A stretch of DNA of 64,000 bases from Alphaproteobacteria bacterium (lineage in GTDB: Bacteria > Pseudomonadota > Alphaproteobacteria > Rhodobacterales > Rhodobacteraceae), in assembly GCA_030425925.1 (NCBI GenBank), contig JAUHZO010000001.1, forward strand, positions 372,001 through 436,000. The letters run 5' to 3'. The stretch's first letter is position 1; every line of letters begins with the position of its first letter. Shown here piece after piece: positions 47,667-56,872 of the stretch. The translations under genes were made by a program, and so were the position numbers. A model generated the notes under the pieces. That model was not told the origin of the DNA. It did no database searches and worked only from the letters and a program-made list of their open reading frames with translations.

Positions 47667-47695
47667 CAATTAGAAACCCGCAAGGCGGCTGTCAA
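47667..47695 (-). promoter_or_regulatory. groESL sigma-70-type promoter
   Basis: On the minus strand TTGACA (47695-47690) and TAATTG (47672-47667) are separated by 17 bp. Transcription would start inside the CIRCE element, the usual layout for HrcA control. Confidence 0.8.
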
Positions 47696-47747
47696 CATCC
47701 CCGATGCGGAAAATCTGCATTCCCGTGCCCGCGGCCTGCTGCAAACG

Positions 47748-47775
47748 AAAGGGGCCCGCCGCAACCGGCGGGCCC
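47748..47775 (-). terminator. Terminator after the phosphoesterase gene
   Basis: On the minus strand GGGCCCGCC (47775-47767) pairs with GGCGGGCCC (47760-47752), followed by CTTTCG. It separates the phosphoesterase gene from groES. Confidence 0.7.
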
Positions 47776-47810
47776 GTCCTTGCCGCAGCAGGCCGCAGCA
47801 GAAGGTCAGG

Positions 47811-49745
47811 TCATTCCCAGAACTTGGTCTGCCAGGTCATCTGCGGGATCGTGTCCACCACCTCGAAGGTGTAGTTGGCGGTGAAGGTACGGCCATGGCG
47901 GTCGGTCGCCTCCACGGTCATGACATGTGCGCCCATCGGCAGTTCGGTGGGCAGGTCGACGCGCCACAGGTGGTGGCTGTTGTCGGTCAGCATCCACGAC
48001 TGGAACGGACCGGCCACGCCTTCCCACTTCACGCCCTGCCAGGTCGAGAAGCCCGCGGTCTCGTCGCCACCGCGGTCCGAACGCACGGCCATAGAGGCCT
48101 GGGTGGACTGCTGGATCAGCGCCCAGGGATCGGCAAACTCGACACCCTTGCGCTTGGCCTCGCCGGCCATGTCCTGCGTGCGGGTCGCCATCATCGGTGC
48201 GCCGCCATTGATCGACACGGTGACTTCGGTCGAGGCCGAACCGTTCCACACGTTCACCGCCACCCAGGTGCCGCCCTTGAGGTCGGCCGAGGTCAGCATG
48301 AACGGGTCTGCCAGGTCGTTGCGGGTGACCGGCGGCAGGATCCTCGAAGGCGAACCGTAAAGGTTGGCGTAGGTGATCAGCGCATCGGCCCACTTGCGGA
48401 AGCGCGGCGTGCTGAACGACGCGTGCATCTGCGCGTCGCGATCGGTGTGGAAGGTCAGGTAGGTGTCCACGAAAGACGCACCGTCAAACGCCAGTTCGTA
48501 ATAGCCGCGCGGCGCGCCCAGGCGCTGGGTGGCGTGCGGAACGCCCTGGGCGTTCAGGTCGCCGGCCCACCACGACCCCGACAGGCCGCCGACAACGATC
48601 TGGTGGAAGGGCGAGGTGGCCAGACCGGTATTGGCCTCCCAGCCTTCCATGCCTTCCCCGGCTTCGATGTTCTCGGTGGTGTGGGTGTGACCGGCCAGGG
48701 CCAGCACGTTGCGGCCTTCGAGCAGCGCCGCCAGTTCGGCGAAGTTGTCGGTCTGGTGCTTGGCGGCGGTGTTGTCGGTGAAGGTCTGGAACGGGATGTG
48801 CGCCGACATCACGATCAGCTTGTCCTCGGCGACGTTCGGCAGCAGGTTGCCCAACCATTCCATCTGACGCTCCGACACCACGCCGTTATAGGTGTGGTTG
48901 CGGTCGGTGGCGCAGAACGGGTGCGCATCGACGCCGTTACAGGGGTAACGGACGTTGTCGAGGCCGATGAACAGCACGTCGCCGATTTCCGCGGCCCAGT
49001 ATTCCGGACCCCATTCGCGGCGGAAGGTGTCAAAGGAATGCTGGTCGGTTTCTGCATCGAAATCCACGTCGTGGTTGCCGCCGACCCAGTACTGCGGCGT
49101 CTGGCCCACGGCGATGATCTGCTTGAAGCGCGGGTAAAGCGACAGGTCGTCGCCCATCACGTCCCCGGCAAAGATCAGGCATTCGGTGTTCGACAGATCC
49201 GAGGTGGCCAGCATCTTGCCCGCGGTTTCGCGGACATAGGTGACCTCGAGATTGGTGTAGGGCTGCGCGTCGCCGAAGGCGAGGCAGTTGAACGCGGTCC
49301 CGGCGGTGTCTTCGATCATCGGGAAGTTGATCGCGGCGGGCAGCGGGCCGGTGGCCTCGATGCCGCCGAAACGCAGCGCGGGCGAGCCTTCGGTCTTGTG
49401 CACATAGGCAAACTGCGGAACCATGTCGGCATCGACCGGGGTCACGTAGCCTGCGGGCTTGACCACCGAAAGGTTCATGTCGTCATAGGCGGGCAGTTCA
49501 TAGCTGCCGTCGGCACCGGTCAGCACGACTTCACGGCCATTGGTGACCATGACGCCTTCGATGCCGGCTTCGCCGTCATCCAGCATGGAGTTGCGGTTGG
49601 CATCGACAAAGACGGTGCCGCGCGCCATGTCGGCGGCATCGCCAGCGACGGTTTCGACCGCACCGATATAGGTGGCGTCCTTGGCGATCGCGGGCAGCGC
49701 GGCAAGGCCGGCCGCCGCGATCAGTGCAATCTGCGAAATGCGCAT
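47811..49745 (-). CDS. Exported calcineurin-like metallophosphoesterase
   Basis: The 644-residue protein has a signal peptide (MRISQIALIAAAGLAALPAIA). An SdrD/MetallophosN-like domain follows (GTVFVDANRNSMLDDGEAGI, probable calcium site). The catalytic domain has the metal motifs FGDAQPY, FAGDVMGDD, VGGNHDVDF, SAHIPF and LAGHTHT. A beta-rich C-terminal domain closes the protein. This three-part layout is known in bacterial phosphoesterases that act outside the cytoplasm; the substrate is not known. The ATG at 49745 is preceded by GAGAG. Followed by a terminator. Confidence 0.9.
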   Translation of the reverse strand: MRISQIALIAAAGLAALPAIAKDATYIGAVETVAGDAADMARGTVFVDANRNSMLDDGEAGIEGVMVTNGREVVLTGADGSYELPAYDDMNLSVVKPAGYVTPVDADMVPQFAYVHKTEGSPALRFGGIEATGPLPAAINFPMIEDTAGTAFNCLAFGDAQPYTNLEVTYVRETAGKMLATSDLSNTECLIFAGDVMGDDLSLYPRFKQIIAVGQTPQYWVGGNHDVDFDAETDQHSFDTFRREWGPEYWAAEIGDVLFIGLDNVRYPCNGVDAHPFCATDRNHTYNGVVSERQMEWLGNLLPNVAEDKLIVMSAHIPFQTFTDNTAAKHQTDNFAELAALLEGRNVLALAGHTHTTENIEAGEGMEGWEANTGLATSPFHQIVVGGLSGSWWAGDLNAQGVPHATQRLGAPRGYYELAFDGASFVDTYLTFHTDRDAQMHASFSTPRFRKWADALITYANLYGSPSRILPPVTRNDLADPFMLTSADLKGGTWVAVNVWNGSASTEVTVSINGGAPMMATRTQDMAGEAKRKGVEFADPWALIQQSTQASMAVRSDRGGDETAGFSTWQGVKWEGVAGPFQSWMLTDNSHHLWRVDLPTELPMGAHVMTVEATDRHGRTFTANYTFEVVDTIPQMTWQTKFWE

Positions 49746-49829
49746 GGGAGTTCTCTCGATTGGAGTTTCGGGCACGCGCACCCTAGAAGCGATTCGCAAA
49801 ACCGCGGTGAGAGGGGAGTGAAACTTGCG

Positions 49830-50507
49830 TTAAGCCTTTGTGACAGGTCCCGGACGCGGCTCCGGCGGCCCGCCATCGGGGGGCTGACCCGCCGCGCCGT
49901 CCCGATCGGCGCGCGGCCGGGTCTTGCGCAGCTTGACGGCGATGGCCACGACAAAGCCGACCGCCACCGCCAGCGCTGCCAGCATCGCCGCCCAATCGCC
50001 GACCAGATCCGCAACCGCGTCGATCTGCGACCCGAAGCCGTAACCCAGAAGCACATAGGCAAAGACCCAGATCGTCTCGCCCGCCGTGTCCCACAGCAGG
50101 AACCGCCAGCGGTTCAACCCCATCGCCCCCGCGATCAGGTTGACCCAGGGGCCCAGCGGCGCAAACAACCAGGTGGAAAAGAACACGCCAACCCCGCCAT
50201 AGCGGCTGACCGTTTCCTTGCCCCGCGCCATCAACCGGTGCCGCCCGGTCCGCTCTGAGACCCGGGTCAGAAACGCACCGCCACCCCAGCGGCCGATCTG
50301 GAACCCGGTATTGTCGCCGGCAATCGCCGCCAGCCAGCCCGCCAGCAGCACCTCGCCCAGAACAAGATCGCCCGCCGCGGCGAACGCGCCTGCCGCCAGC
50401 ATGATCACTGCGGTGGGAATCGGGATCGCCAGACAGGACAGGTAGGCCGAGGCCGCCACCACCCAGACGCCGTAGCTGGCCACCAGGGAATAGACCCAGT
50501 CATTCAT
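49830..50507 (-). CDS. DedA/SNARE-associated family membrane protein
   Basis: The 225-residue inner-membrane protein has the DedA features: YLSCLAIPIPTAVIMLAAGAF (a re-entrant helix), AAIAGDNTGFQIGRWGG, then FFSTWLFAPLGPWVNLIAGAM, where the family has an R or K-P-G-type motif. Some DedA proteins are polyprenyl-phosphate or phospholipid flippases. A Pro/Gly-rich cytoplasmic tail follows. Its start overlaps the stop of the gene at 50504, so they are coupled. Confidence 0.85.
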   Translation of the reverse strand: MNDWVYSLVASYGVWVVAASAYLSCLAIPIPTAVIMLAAGAFAAAGDLVLGEVLLAGWLAAIAGDNTGFQIGRWGGGAFLTRVSERTGRHRLMARGKETVSRYGGVGVFFSTWLFAPLGPWVNLIAGAMGLNRWRFLLWDTAGETIWVFAYVLLGYGFGSQIDAVADLVGDWAAMLAALAVAVGFVVAIAVKLRKTRPRADRDGAAGQPPDGGPPEPRPGPVTKA

Positions 50508-50848
50508 GGTTCCGCCGCCCGATGCCGCGTGATGGACGCTTCAAGGTCGCGGATCAGCACATCGACCGGAACGCCGCGCCGGGATGCGAGCTCTTTCAGC
50601 GGCCCGGGCCGGGCCTCCTCTCGTGTCAGGTCCAACGCCTCGCGCACGACCTCGGGCGGCACGTCCCAGGACAAGGCCACAAAGCGCGGCGACATCCACG
50701 GCGCGATGGGCATGTCCTGATGACGCGGGTCCGACCAGTACAACACCCCCAGCATCAGCCGCACGGCAAAGACGGCCGCCACCAGCAGCGACAGCCCAAG
50801 CCCCACAGTCAGATACGGCGCATCGCGCCACAGCCGTTTCACCATCAT
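50504..50848 (-). CDS. Hypothetical single-helix membrane protein
   Basis: The 114-residue product starts MMVKRLWRDAPYLTVGLGLS and has one transmembrane helix (LTVGLGLSLLVAAVFAVRLM). A charged region follows with a helix-turn pattern near LKELASRRGVPVDVLIRDLE. GGAGA precedes the first ATG. The stop overlaps the DedA start by 4 bp (ATGA). I do not recognise the family; it may help a DedA function. Confidence 0.65.
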   Translation of the reverse strand: MMVKRLWRDAPYLTVGLGLSLLVAAVFAVRLMLGVLYWSDPRHQDMPIAPWMSPRFVALSWDVPPEVVREALDLTREEARPGPLKELASRRGVPVDVLIRDLEASITRHRAAEP

Positions 50849-51005
50849 AGATCTCCGCCCGCGCGTCACAGCCTTGCACGCAGAAGCCGCCGGTTTCCGT
50901 CGCATCACGCGAAACGCGCCCGCGATGTGACGCCGCGCACAGTCGCGGATCGGCGCACCGGATAGGTTGGACACACGAGACAACACATACTGAAAGGATT
51001 TCCCG

Positions 51006-51197
51006 ATGACCACGCTTGCCAACACCACTCGCATTGCCGCCACCCGCCCGTCCGTTGCGTCCCTCCTCGCCTTCTGGATCGCGCGGCAGCGGCAGCGTCG
51101 CCAGCTGGCCCGCCTCGAAGGCCATCTGCTTGACGATATCGGCCTCGACGCCCCGGCAGCCCGCCGCGAAGCGGCCAAGCCCGCCTGGCTGGACTGA
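51006..51197 (+). CDS. DUF1127 small protein
   Basis: The 63-residue protein matches DUF1127: a basic helix FWIARQRQRRQLARLEGHLLDDIGLD, the family hallmark. Small DUF1127 proteins in alphaproteobacteria bind RNA and affect phosphate metabolism and stress. The start follows AAAGGA; a strong terminator ends the gene. Likely abundant because of its signals. Confidence 0.88.
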   Translation: MTTLANTTRIAATRPSVASLLAFWIARQRQRRQLARLEGHLLDDIGLDAPAARREAAKPAWLD

Positions 51198-51225
51198 CGG
51201 TCCCGCCCCCCGATCTCTCTCCCTT

Positions 51226-51254
51226 GCGGCGGGCCCTGGCCCGCCGCGTTTTTG
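51226..51254 (+). terminator. Terminator of the DUF1127 gene
   Basis: GCGGCGGGCC (51226-51235) pairs with GGCCCGCCGC (51238-51247) and is followed by GTTTTT. Confidence 0.9.
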
Positions 51255-51377
51255 TGACCGCGCCAGACAGGCACGCGGCTTGGCCCGGACGCCGCCTCTT
51301 GCTAGGCTTTGCAGGCGGCAGCCGGGGCCGCGCCAGCTGCGGTGTCCCGGTGCGACCATTCGGGAAGGGAATGCGGC

Positions 51378-53663
51378 ATGGTTTGGGTGGCAGACGTCTT
51401 TGGCTCGACCGTCGACATGTTCCAGGGCGGCGTCGAGGGGTATTTCCAGCTCAACGGCATCGGCCAGAACGCGCAGGTGCCGCTCAGCGTGGCGCAGGAC
51501 CCGCTGCCGGGGCTGGACTTCCTGACCACCAGCCTGCCCAACCGCGTGGCTTTTGCGGTGTCGAACAATTCGGGCCGCATGGTGTTCGAGGGCACGGGGC
51601 TGAGCTTTGGCTTCACCACCCTGCCCAACGGCACGCAGCTGCCGGTGCTGACCAGCGGCACGGTCACCCGGATGAACTATTACCACAACCAGCTCTTGTG
51701 GGACGCGATCAATTCGGGCACGCCCTTCGATCCGGTGATGAGCCTGCCGCAGAACCTGATCCTGTCGACCTCCATCGCGGTGCCGAACCTGGCCGCCACC
51801 AGCATTTCGGCCGCCGTGGTGCAATCCTACCAGCAGGCAAGCCTTGAACCGCTGCGTGCGTTTCTCAGCCAGGACAACGTGATCTTCAACGGCTCCAACG
51901 GGGCCAACGGCATCATCGGCTTCAACGGCAATGACCTGATCCTCGGCAATGGCGGCATCGACAACCTGCGCGGCGAGGGCGGCAACGACACGCTGGACGG
52001 CGGGCCGGGCACGGATGGCATGGATGGCGGGCCGGGATCGGACCTCTACCTGCCGGGGCCGCGCGACCCCAACTCGCCCATCGGCGACAGCGTCTCGGAC
52101 ACCGGCACCAATCCCAACGACGTCGACACCGTCAGCTACGAAAACGCCACCGGCCCCGTGATCGTCGACCTCAACCATCTCGACGGCGACCAGAGCGCCG
52201 GCTGGGCCCGCGGCCTGATCGCCAGCGGGATCGAGCGCGTGGTGGGCAGCGTGTTCGACGACGTGCTGATCGGCACCGACCTGCCGCAATCGATCTCGGA
52301 CACCCCCGCAGACACGCTGGTGGGGAATTTCGGCGACGACACGCTGTATGGCCTGTCGGGCAGCGACTTCCTGCAGGGCGGTCCCGGCTTTGACGTGCTG
52401 GTGGGTGGACCAAACGGCGAAATCCGCGGCCCGGGGCCGGGGGATGTGGCGGTTTTTGCCGCCACCAGCGCGCAGATCGACGTGTTCTTTACCAATAATG
52501 GCGGCGTGTTCGTACACGCGCCCGGCGGCGGGCTGGACCAGCTGATCGAGATGGAGTTCATCGGCCTCAACGACGGCATCTTCAGCATCGGGGCCTTTGC
52601 GCCGTCGTCGCGCGGGCTGATCGTCGGCAGCGGCAATGCCGAGACGCTGGCAGGCACCGCGGGCAACGACCTGATCTTTGGCCGTGGCGCAAATGACGTG
52701 GTGATCGCCGATGACGGCGACGATTCGGTGGATGGCGAGGCCGGGAACGACCGCCTGAACGGCGGCGACGGGCGGGACACGATCAATGGCGGCGACGGCA
52801 ACGACACCGTGCAGGGCCGCGCCGGGCGCGACATCCTTTCGGGCGGCAACAACAACGACCTGATCGAGGGTAATGCCGGCAATGACGTGATGTTCGGCAA
52901 TGACGGCGCGGACGAGTTGCAGGGCGGCATCGGGTTCGACCAGATGGATGGCGGCGCGGGCAACGATCTGCTGGTGGCCCGCGACGGCTTTGACACGCTG
53001 ATCGGCGGCGCAGGCAACGACACCGCCAGCGGCAACAATGGCAACGACCTTCTGCAGGGCGGCGATGGCGACGACATGCTTGACGGCGGGCTCGGGGCCG
53101 ACACGATCCAGGGCGGGACGGGCAACGACCTGCTGACCGGACTGGGGGGAGCCGACCGGATCGACGGCGATGACGGTCGCGACACGCTGAACGGGAACAA
53201 TGCCGGGGACACGCTGAACGGCGGCAACGGGGCGGATCTTCTGTCCGGCGGCTTCGGATTTGACCTGCTGAACGGCGATGCCGGGGCCGACACCCTGAAC
53301 GGCGGCAACGGTTTCGACACGCTGAACGGCGGCGCGGGCAACGACCGGCTGGAGGGCAATGGCGGCGGCGATGTACTGGACGGCGGCACCGGCAACGACA
53401 CGCTGAGGGGCGGGGTCGGGGCAGACACCTTCGTCTTCGCCGACGGCTCGGGCCATGACCGCATCCTCGACCTCGGACTGGTGGACAGGATGGAACTGGA
53501 CCGGGCGCTCTTTACCGAGGCCAACCCGCGGGTCAGCCACCTGAACCGCTACGATTCGTTCAATGCCGATGGCGACCTGGTGCTGACCTTCGGCAGCGAC
53601 AGCCTGACCCTGGTGGGGATCGGCTCCGTCGCAGAGCTGAGCGATCTGGTCACCATCGCCTGA
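51378..53663 (+). CDS. RTX calcium-binding protein without Hint domain
   Basis: The 761-residue protein has an N-terminal 170-residue domain I do not recognise ([19 protein letters not shown] at the start). GGxGxDxL repeats follow in two blocks (about 175-350 and 415-690). The end [11 protein letters not shown]-like and [18 protein letters not shown] resembles the C-terminal secretion region of type I exported RTX proteins. The ATG at 51378 follows GAAGGGA. No transporter is near. Unlike the 8155-18354 protein it has neither choice-of-anchor L nor Hint domains. Confidence 0.88.
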   Translation: MVWVADVFGSTVDMFQGGVEGYFQLNGIGQNAQVPLSVAQDPLPGLDFLTTSLPNRVAFAVSNNSGRMVFEGTGLSFGFTTLPNGTQLPVLTSGTVTRMNYYHNQLLWDAINSGTPFDPVMSLPQNLILSTSIAVPNLAATSISAAVVQSYQQASLEPLRAFLSQDNVIFNGSNGANGIIGFNGNDLILGNGGIDNLRGEGGNDTLDGGPGTDGMDGGPGSDLYLPGPRDPNSPIGDSVSDTGTNPNDVDTVSYENATGPVIVDLNHLDGDQSAGWARGLIASGIERVVGSVFDDVLIGTDLPQSISDTPADTLVGNFGDDTLYGLSGSDFLQGGPGFDVLVGGPNGEIRGPGPGDVAVFAATSAQIDVFFTNNGGVFVHAPGGGLDQLIEMEFIGLNDGIFSIGAFAPSSRGLIVGSGNAETLAGTAGNDLIFGRGANDVVIADDGDDSVDGEAGNDRLNGGDGRDTINGGDGNDTVQGRAGRDILSGGNNNDLIEGNAGNDVMFGNDGADELQGGIGFDQMDGGAGNDLLVARDGFDTLIGGAGNDTASGNNGNDLLQGGDGDDMLDGGLGADTIQGGTGNDLLTGLGGADRIDGDDGRDTLNGNNAGDTLNGGNGADLLSGGFGFDLLNGDAGADTLNGGNGFDTLNGGAGNDRLEGNGGGDVLDGGTGNDTLRGGVGADTFVFADGSGHDRILDLGLVDRMELDRALFTEANPRVSHLNRYDSFNADGDLVLTFGSDSLTLVGIGSVAELSDLVTIA

Positions 53664-53783
53664 CGCCTTGCACCCGGCGTTGCGGCGGGCGGGCCGCACC
53701 TGCACGCAGGTGCTTCAACCCGCGCGGGTCTTGCTCTAGACTTTCGGCCGGGTTGCCTGTCGCAGGCCCCTGAAAGGACCTTG

Positions 53784-54692
53784 ATGCCCACCCCGCCCAT
53801 TGCCCCGGTCTATTCCGCCCCGCCGCCCGGTGCCGCCGACAACCTGCGCGGCATCACGCTGATGTCGCTGGGCTTTTTCGCCTTCGCCGCGGGGGATGTG
53901 CAGGCCAAGCTGCTGACCGACCATCTCAGCCCGCTCCAGATCGTCTGGTTCCGCCAGTCCGGGCTTCTGCTTGGGGTGCTGGTGCTGCTGGCGCTGCGCG
54001 GGGTGCAGATGCTGCGCACACCCAAACCGCTGTTGCAGATCGGGCGTGGCGTGGCGGCCATCGCCTCGGCCACCTGCTTCATCACCGCCATCGGCTTTGT
54101 GCCGCTGGCCGATGCCACCGCGGTGTCCTTTGTCGCGCCTTTCATCACCACGCTGCTGGGCGCGCTGGTGCTGCGCGAACGCGTCGGCCCGCGGCGCTGG
54201 ATCGCGGTGGCGGTGGGGTTTCTGGGCATGCTCATCGTGATCCGCCCGGGCCAGGGCGTGTTTCACCCCGCAATCCTTCTGGTGGTGCTGGCGGCGTCGA
54301 TGTTCTCGCTGCGTCAGGTCCTGTCGCGCTGGCTGTCGGGCACCGACAGTGTCGCCACGACTGTCGCCTATACCTCGCTCACCTCCTCGGCCATCGCGAC
54401 GCTGGCCCTGCCCTTTGTCTGGACCACCCCCGACAGCCTGCAGGTCTGGGGGCTGATCCTCGGCATGATGACCGTGGCCGCGCTGGGAGAGGTGCTGGTG
54501 ATCCGCGCGCTGGACATCGCGCAGGCGGTGGTGCTGGCCCCGCTGCATTATTCGCTGATCCTGTGGAGCACCTTCTACGGCTACGTGATCTTTGCCGACC
54601 TGCCCGACGGCTGGACCGTGCTGGGCTGCGCCATCATCGTCGCCTCCGGGCTTTACACGCTCTATCGCGAGCGTCTGCGCGCCCGCGGCTGA
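53784..54692 (+). CDS. EamA/DMT-family transporter
   Basis: The 302-residue membrane protein has ten hydrophobic segments in two EamA repeats. LRGITLMSLGFFAFAAGD opens the first and PAILLVVLAASMFSLRQVL opens the second. ADATAVSFVAPFITTLLGALVLRE is a typical EamA segment (residues about 110-133). It resembles the roseobacter RhaT/DMT group of drug or metabolite exporters. A TTG lies just before the chosen ATG. Confidence 0.88.
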   Translation: MPTPPIAPVYSAPPPGAADNLRGITLMSLGFFAFAAGDVQAKLLTDHLSPLQIVWFRQSGLLLGVLVLLALRGVQMLRTPKPLLQIGRGVAAIASATCFITAIGFVPLADATAVSFVAPFITTLLGALVLRERVGPRRWIAVAVGFLGMLIVIRPGQGVFHPAILLVVLAASMFSLRQVLSRWLSGTDSVATTVAYTSLTSSAIATLALPFVWTTPDSLQVWGLILGMMTVAALGEVLVIRALDIAQAVVLAPLHYSLILWSTFYGYVIFADLPDGWTVLGCAIIVASGLYTLYRERLRARG

Positions 54693-54700
54693 AGCCGGCG

Positions 54701-55378
54701 TCAGCCGGTGCCGTCCTCCCAGCTGTACGCCCAATGGGTCAGCCCGGCGCGCCCGGCCTCGGTCAGGGCATAGACGCCCTTGTCGACCTTTTCGAACCAG
54801 CCATAGTGGTTGTCGCGCATCAGGGTCGTGGCCCGCGCCACAGAAGTGGCCGCCGCCACGTCGCGGCCCCGGCATGGCCCGTGTTCGGCCAGGTGCGCGG
54901 CACAGGCCAGCGCATCCTGCCGGTAGCCGGTGACGATGCCGTGCCGCGTTGCCCCGCCGGCATTGGGATCCCCCCTGAGGCGGGCGAATTCCCGCAACAG
55001 CCGCGCCTTTTTCTGCCGGTTCTTGCGCGGCGCGTAGGGGCCGGGATCGCAATGCGGCTCGACCGTGCCGTCGCCGCGCACGGTCAGCAGGCCCAGCCCC
55101 AGGCGGCGGCACAGGGCGATGTTGTCCTTGAGCATGCGCCGCGCCTGCGCGCCTTTCGGGCGCGGGACGGCGATATAGACCTGGTCGGTGACCGACAGCC
55201 GCGCCACCGCCTGATGATAGAGCGCCAGCGTGATGCGCAGTTTCAGTTCGACCACCACCGGATCCTCGCCGCTGCGCAGGGCCACCAGATCGGCGGCCCC
55301 CACCTCGCCCTTGACCTCATAGCCCTGCGCCACGAGGAAGGCCTTGACCGGCGCATAAAGATCGCTTTCCCGCTCCAT
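54701..55378 (-). CDS. DUF2161 PD-(D/E)XK-like protein
   Basis: The 225-residue protein matches DUF2161, a predicted PD-(D/E)XK nuclease or phosphodiesterase family. LVAQGYEVKGEVGAADLVAL has the Asp, and VVELKL has the E-x-K. A C-terminal winged-helix-like part (DVAAATSVARATTLMRDNHYGWFEKVDKG) may bind DNA. Function not shown. The start at 55378 is the most upstream ATG that keeps the domain start MERESDLYAPVKAFL. Confidence 0.82.
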   Translation of the reverse strand: MERESDLYAPVKAFLVAQGYEVKGEVGAADLVALRSGEDPVVVELKLRITLALYHQAVARLSVTDQVYIAVPRPKGAQARRMLKDNIALCRRLGLGLLTVRGDGTVEPHCDPGPYAPRKNRQKKARLLREFARLRGDPNAGGATRHGIVTGYRQDALACAAHLAEHGPCRGRDVAAATSVARATTLMRDNHYGWFEKVDKGVYALTEAGRAGLTHWAYSWEDGTG

Positions 55379-55462
55379 ACCCCATGGTTCCGCGGGCACG
55401 CGGGCTTTGCAAGCCGTTGCGTCCTGCCTACCTTTGTCCCGACCACTGCACCGGAGCGCTGC

Positions 55463-56455
55463 ATGACCCGTCTGACCACCATCCTGCTGGTGTGGCTTGC
55501 CACCGCGCTGCCCGTCCTCGCCGCCTGCGAGGGGCGCGATCTGCGCGGTTCGCTGAGCGGCGACGAGACGGCGGCGCTTGCACAGCGCCTGTCCGGCGCG
55601 CCTTATGCGGAAGGCAACCACTGGCGTGCCACACGCGGCGGCGCGGTGCTGCATCTGGTCGGCACGATGCATGTGGACGATCCGCGGCTCGACGCGGTGG
55701 CAGAGCGGCTGGCACCGCTTCTGGACGGGGCGGCGCTGCTTCTGCTGGAGATGACCGAGGCCGAACAGGCGGACCTGGCCGCCGCCATGGCGACGCGGCC
55801 CGAATTGCTGGTGATGCCCGACGCCTCGCTGCCCGGGCTGCTGCAGGAGGCGGACTGGCAACGCCTGTCCGACGCCCTGCGCGCCCGCGGGATGCCGCCC
55901 TTCGTGGCGGCGCGGTTCCAGCCCTGGTACGTGGCCACGCTGCTGTCGATCCCGCCCTGCCTGCAGGACGGGTTGGCCGGGGCAGAGGGGCTGGACGCCC
56001 GGCTGCAAGAGATGGCCGTTGTGCGGAGCCTGCCGATGCGCGCGCTGGAGCCGTTCGATACCGGGTTCACCGCGATGGCGGACATGCCGATGGAGATGCA
56101 GATCGACATGCTGCGCGCCGCGCTGACGGGCCCCGAGATCGCCGAGGATCTGTTTGCGACGCTGACGGCGGGGTATTTCGACGAACGCCACCTGGAGACC
56201 TGGCGGCTGTCCGCGATCCTTGCCCCGCGCTATTCGCCGCTGTCGCCAGAGCGCGACCGCGCGATCTTTGCGGCGATGGAACACCGCCTGCTGGTGCGCC
56301 GCAACGCCGCCTGGCTGCCGGTTCTGACCGATGCGCTGGACAACGCCGACGGCCCCGTGATCGCGGCATTCGGGGCGGCGCATCTGGGTGGACGGCAGGG
56401 TGTGCTGCAGCTGTTGGCCGAGAACGGCTTTGCGCTGGAACGTTTGCCGTTCTGA
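55463..56455 (+). CDS. TraB/GumN family protein
   Basis: The 330-residue protein has a signal peptide (MTRLTTILLVWLATALPVLA, cleaved near AAC). The TraB/TIKI core has LHLVGTMHVDDPR with the conserved GTxH, LLLEMTE and the C-terminal AAFGAAHLGGRQGVLQLLAENGF. TIKI relatives are metal-dependent proteases, but bacterial members are uncharacterised. Probably periplasmic. The ChaN-like gene at 62535 belongs to a related fold. Confidence 0.85.
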   Translation: MTRLTTILLVWLATALPVLAACEGRDLRGSLSGDETAALAQRLSGAPYAEGNHWRATRGGAVLHLVGTMHVDDPRLDAVAERLAPLLDGAALLLLEMTEAEQADLAAAMATRPELLVMPDASLPGLLQEADWQRLSDALRARGMPPFVAARFQPWYVATLLSIPPCLQDGLAGAEGLDARLQEMAVVRSLPMRALEPFDTGFTAMADMPMEMQIDMLRAALTGPEIAEDLFATLTAGYFDERHLETWRLSAILAPRYSPLSPERDRAIFAAMEHRLLVRRNAAWLPVLTDALDNADGPVIAAFGAAHLGGRQGVLQLLAENGFALERLPF

Positions 56456-56479
56456 GGTGCCGGCGCTGTCCTCAGGTCC

Positions 56480-56821
56480 TCAGGGCCGGGACAAACGGTC
56501 GGGACAAGGCGCAGGCGGTCGGGCCGGGGCGCCGAAATCTTTCAAAGATTTCGGCTCGCGTTCTTTGAAAGAACGCGGTGCCGCCGGTGGCACGGTCAGC
56601 CAGCGGACCGGGGCCTGGTTGCAGAAGATGACGTATTGCCCGCCATTCTCGGCCACCTGGAAGCCGCGCCGCGCCACCTCGGCCAGAAACAGCGTCCTCC
56701 CGGCATAGCGCTCCACATCCCGCGCCTTGCGCCGGATCACGCCGCCCTGCCGGGCGGCCTTTGAGCTGAAGAGGTCGTCCAGCCAGACCTCGGGCGACAG
56801 GGGGGAAGGGCGGGTCTCCAT
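56480..56821 (-). CDS. Small conserved protein with palindrome-derived tail
   Basis: The 113-residue product has a conserved core: SPEVWLDDLFSSKAARQGGVIRRK, then VERYAGRTLFLAEVARRGF and YVIFCNQAPVRWL (described in parts; about residues 9-76). Relatives in Rhodobacteraceae are often labelled phosphoribosylanthranilate isomerase, but the protein is too short and lacks that enzyme's barrel. The last 35 residues (from RSFKEREPKSLKDFG) are encoded by two perfect palindromes, so the natural end was probably earlier and an element extended it. Confidence 0.7.
   Translation of the reverse strand: METRPSPLSPEVWLDDLFSSKAARQGGVIRRKARDVERYAGRTLFLAEVARRGFQVAENGGQYVIFCNQAPVRWLTVPPAAPRSFKEREPKSLKDFGAPARPPAPCPDRLSRP
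56531..56577. repeat. Two adjacent perfect palindromes
   Basis: GCCGAAATCTTT-C-AAAGATTTCGGC (56531-56555) is followed one base later by CGCGTTCTTT-G-AAAGAACGCG (56557-56577). Both are perfect with a one-base centre and share a CTTT-N-AAAG core. They lie within the 3' end of a small gene and could form two stacked hairpins in DNA or RNA. Confidence 0.9.
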
Positions 56822-56872
56822 GCGCCGCAGGCTAACGCCATGTCGGTTAACAAACCCTTGTTCCGGGACGCG

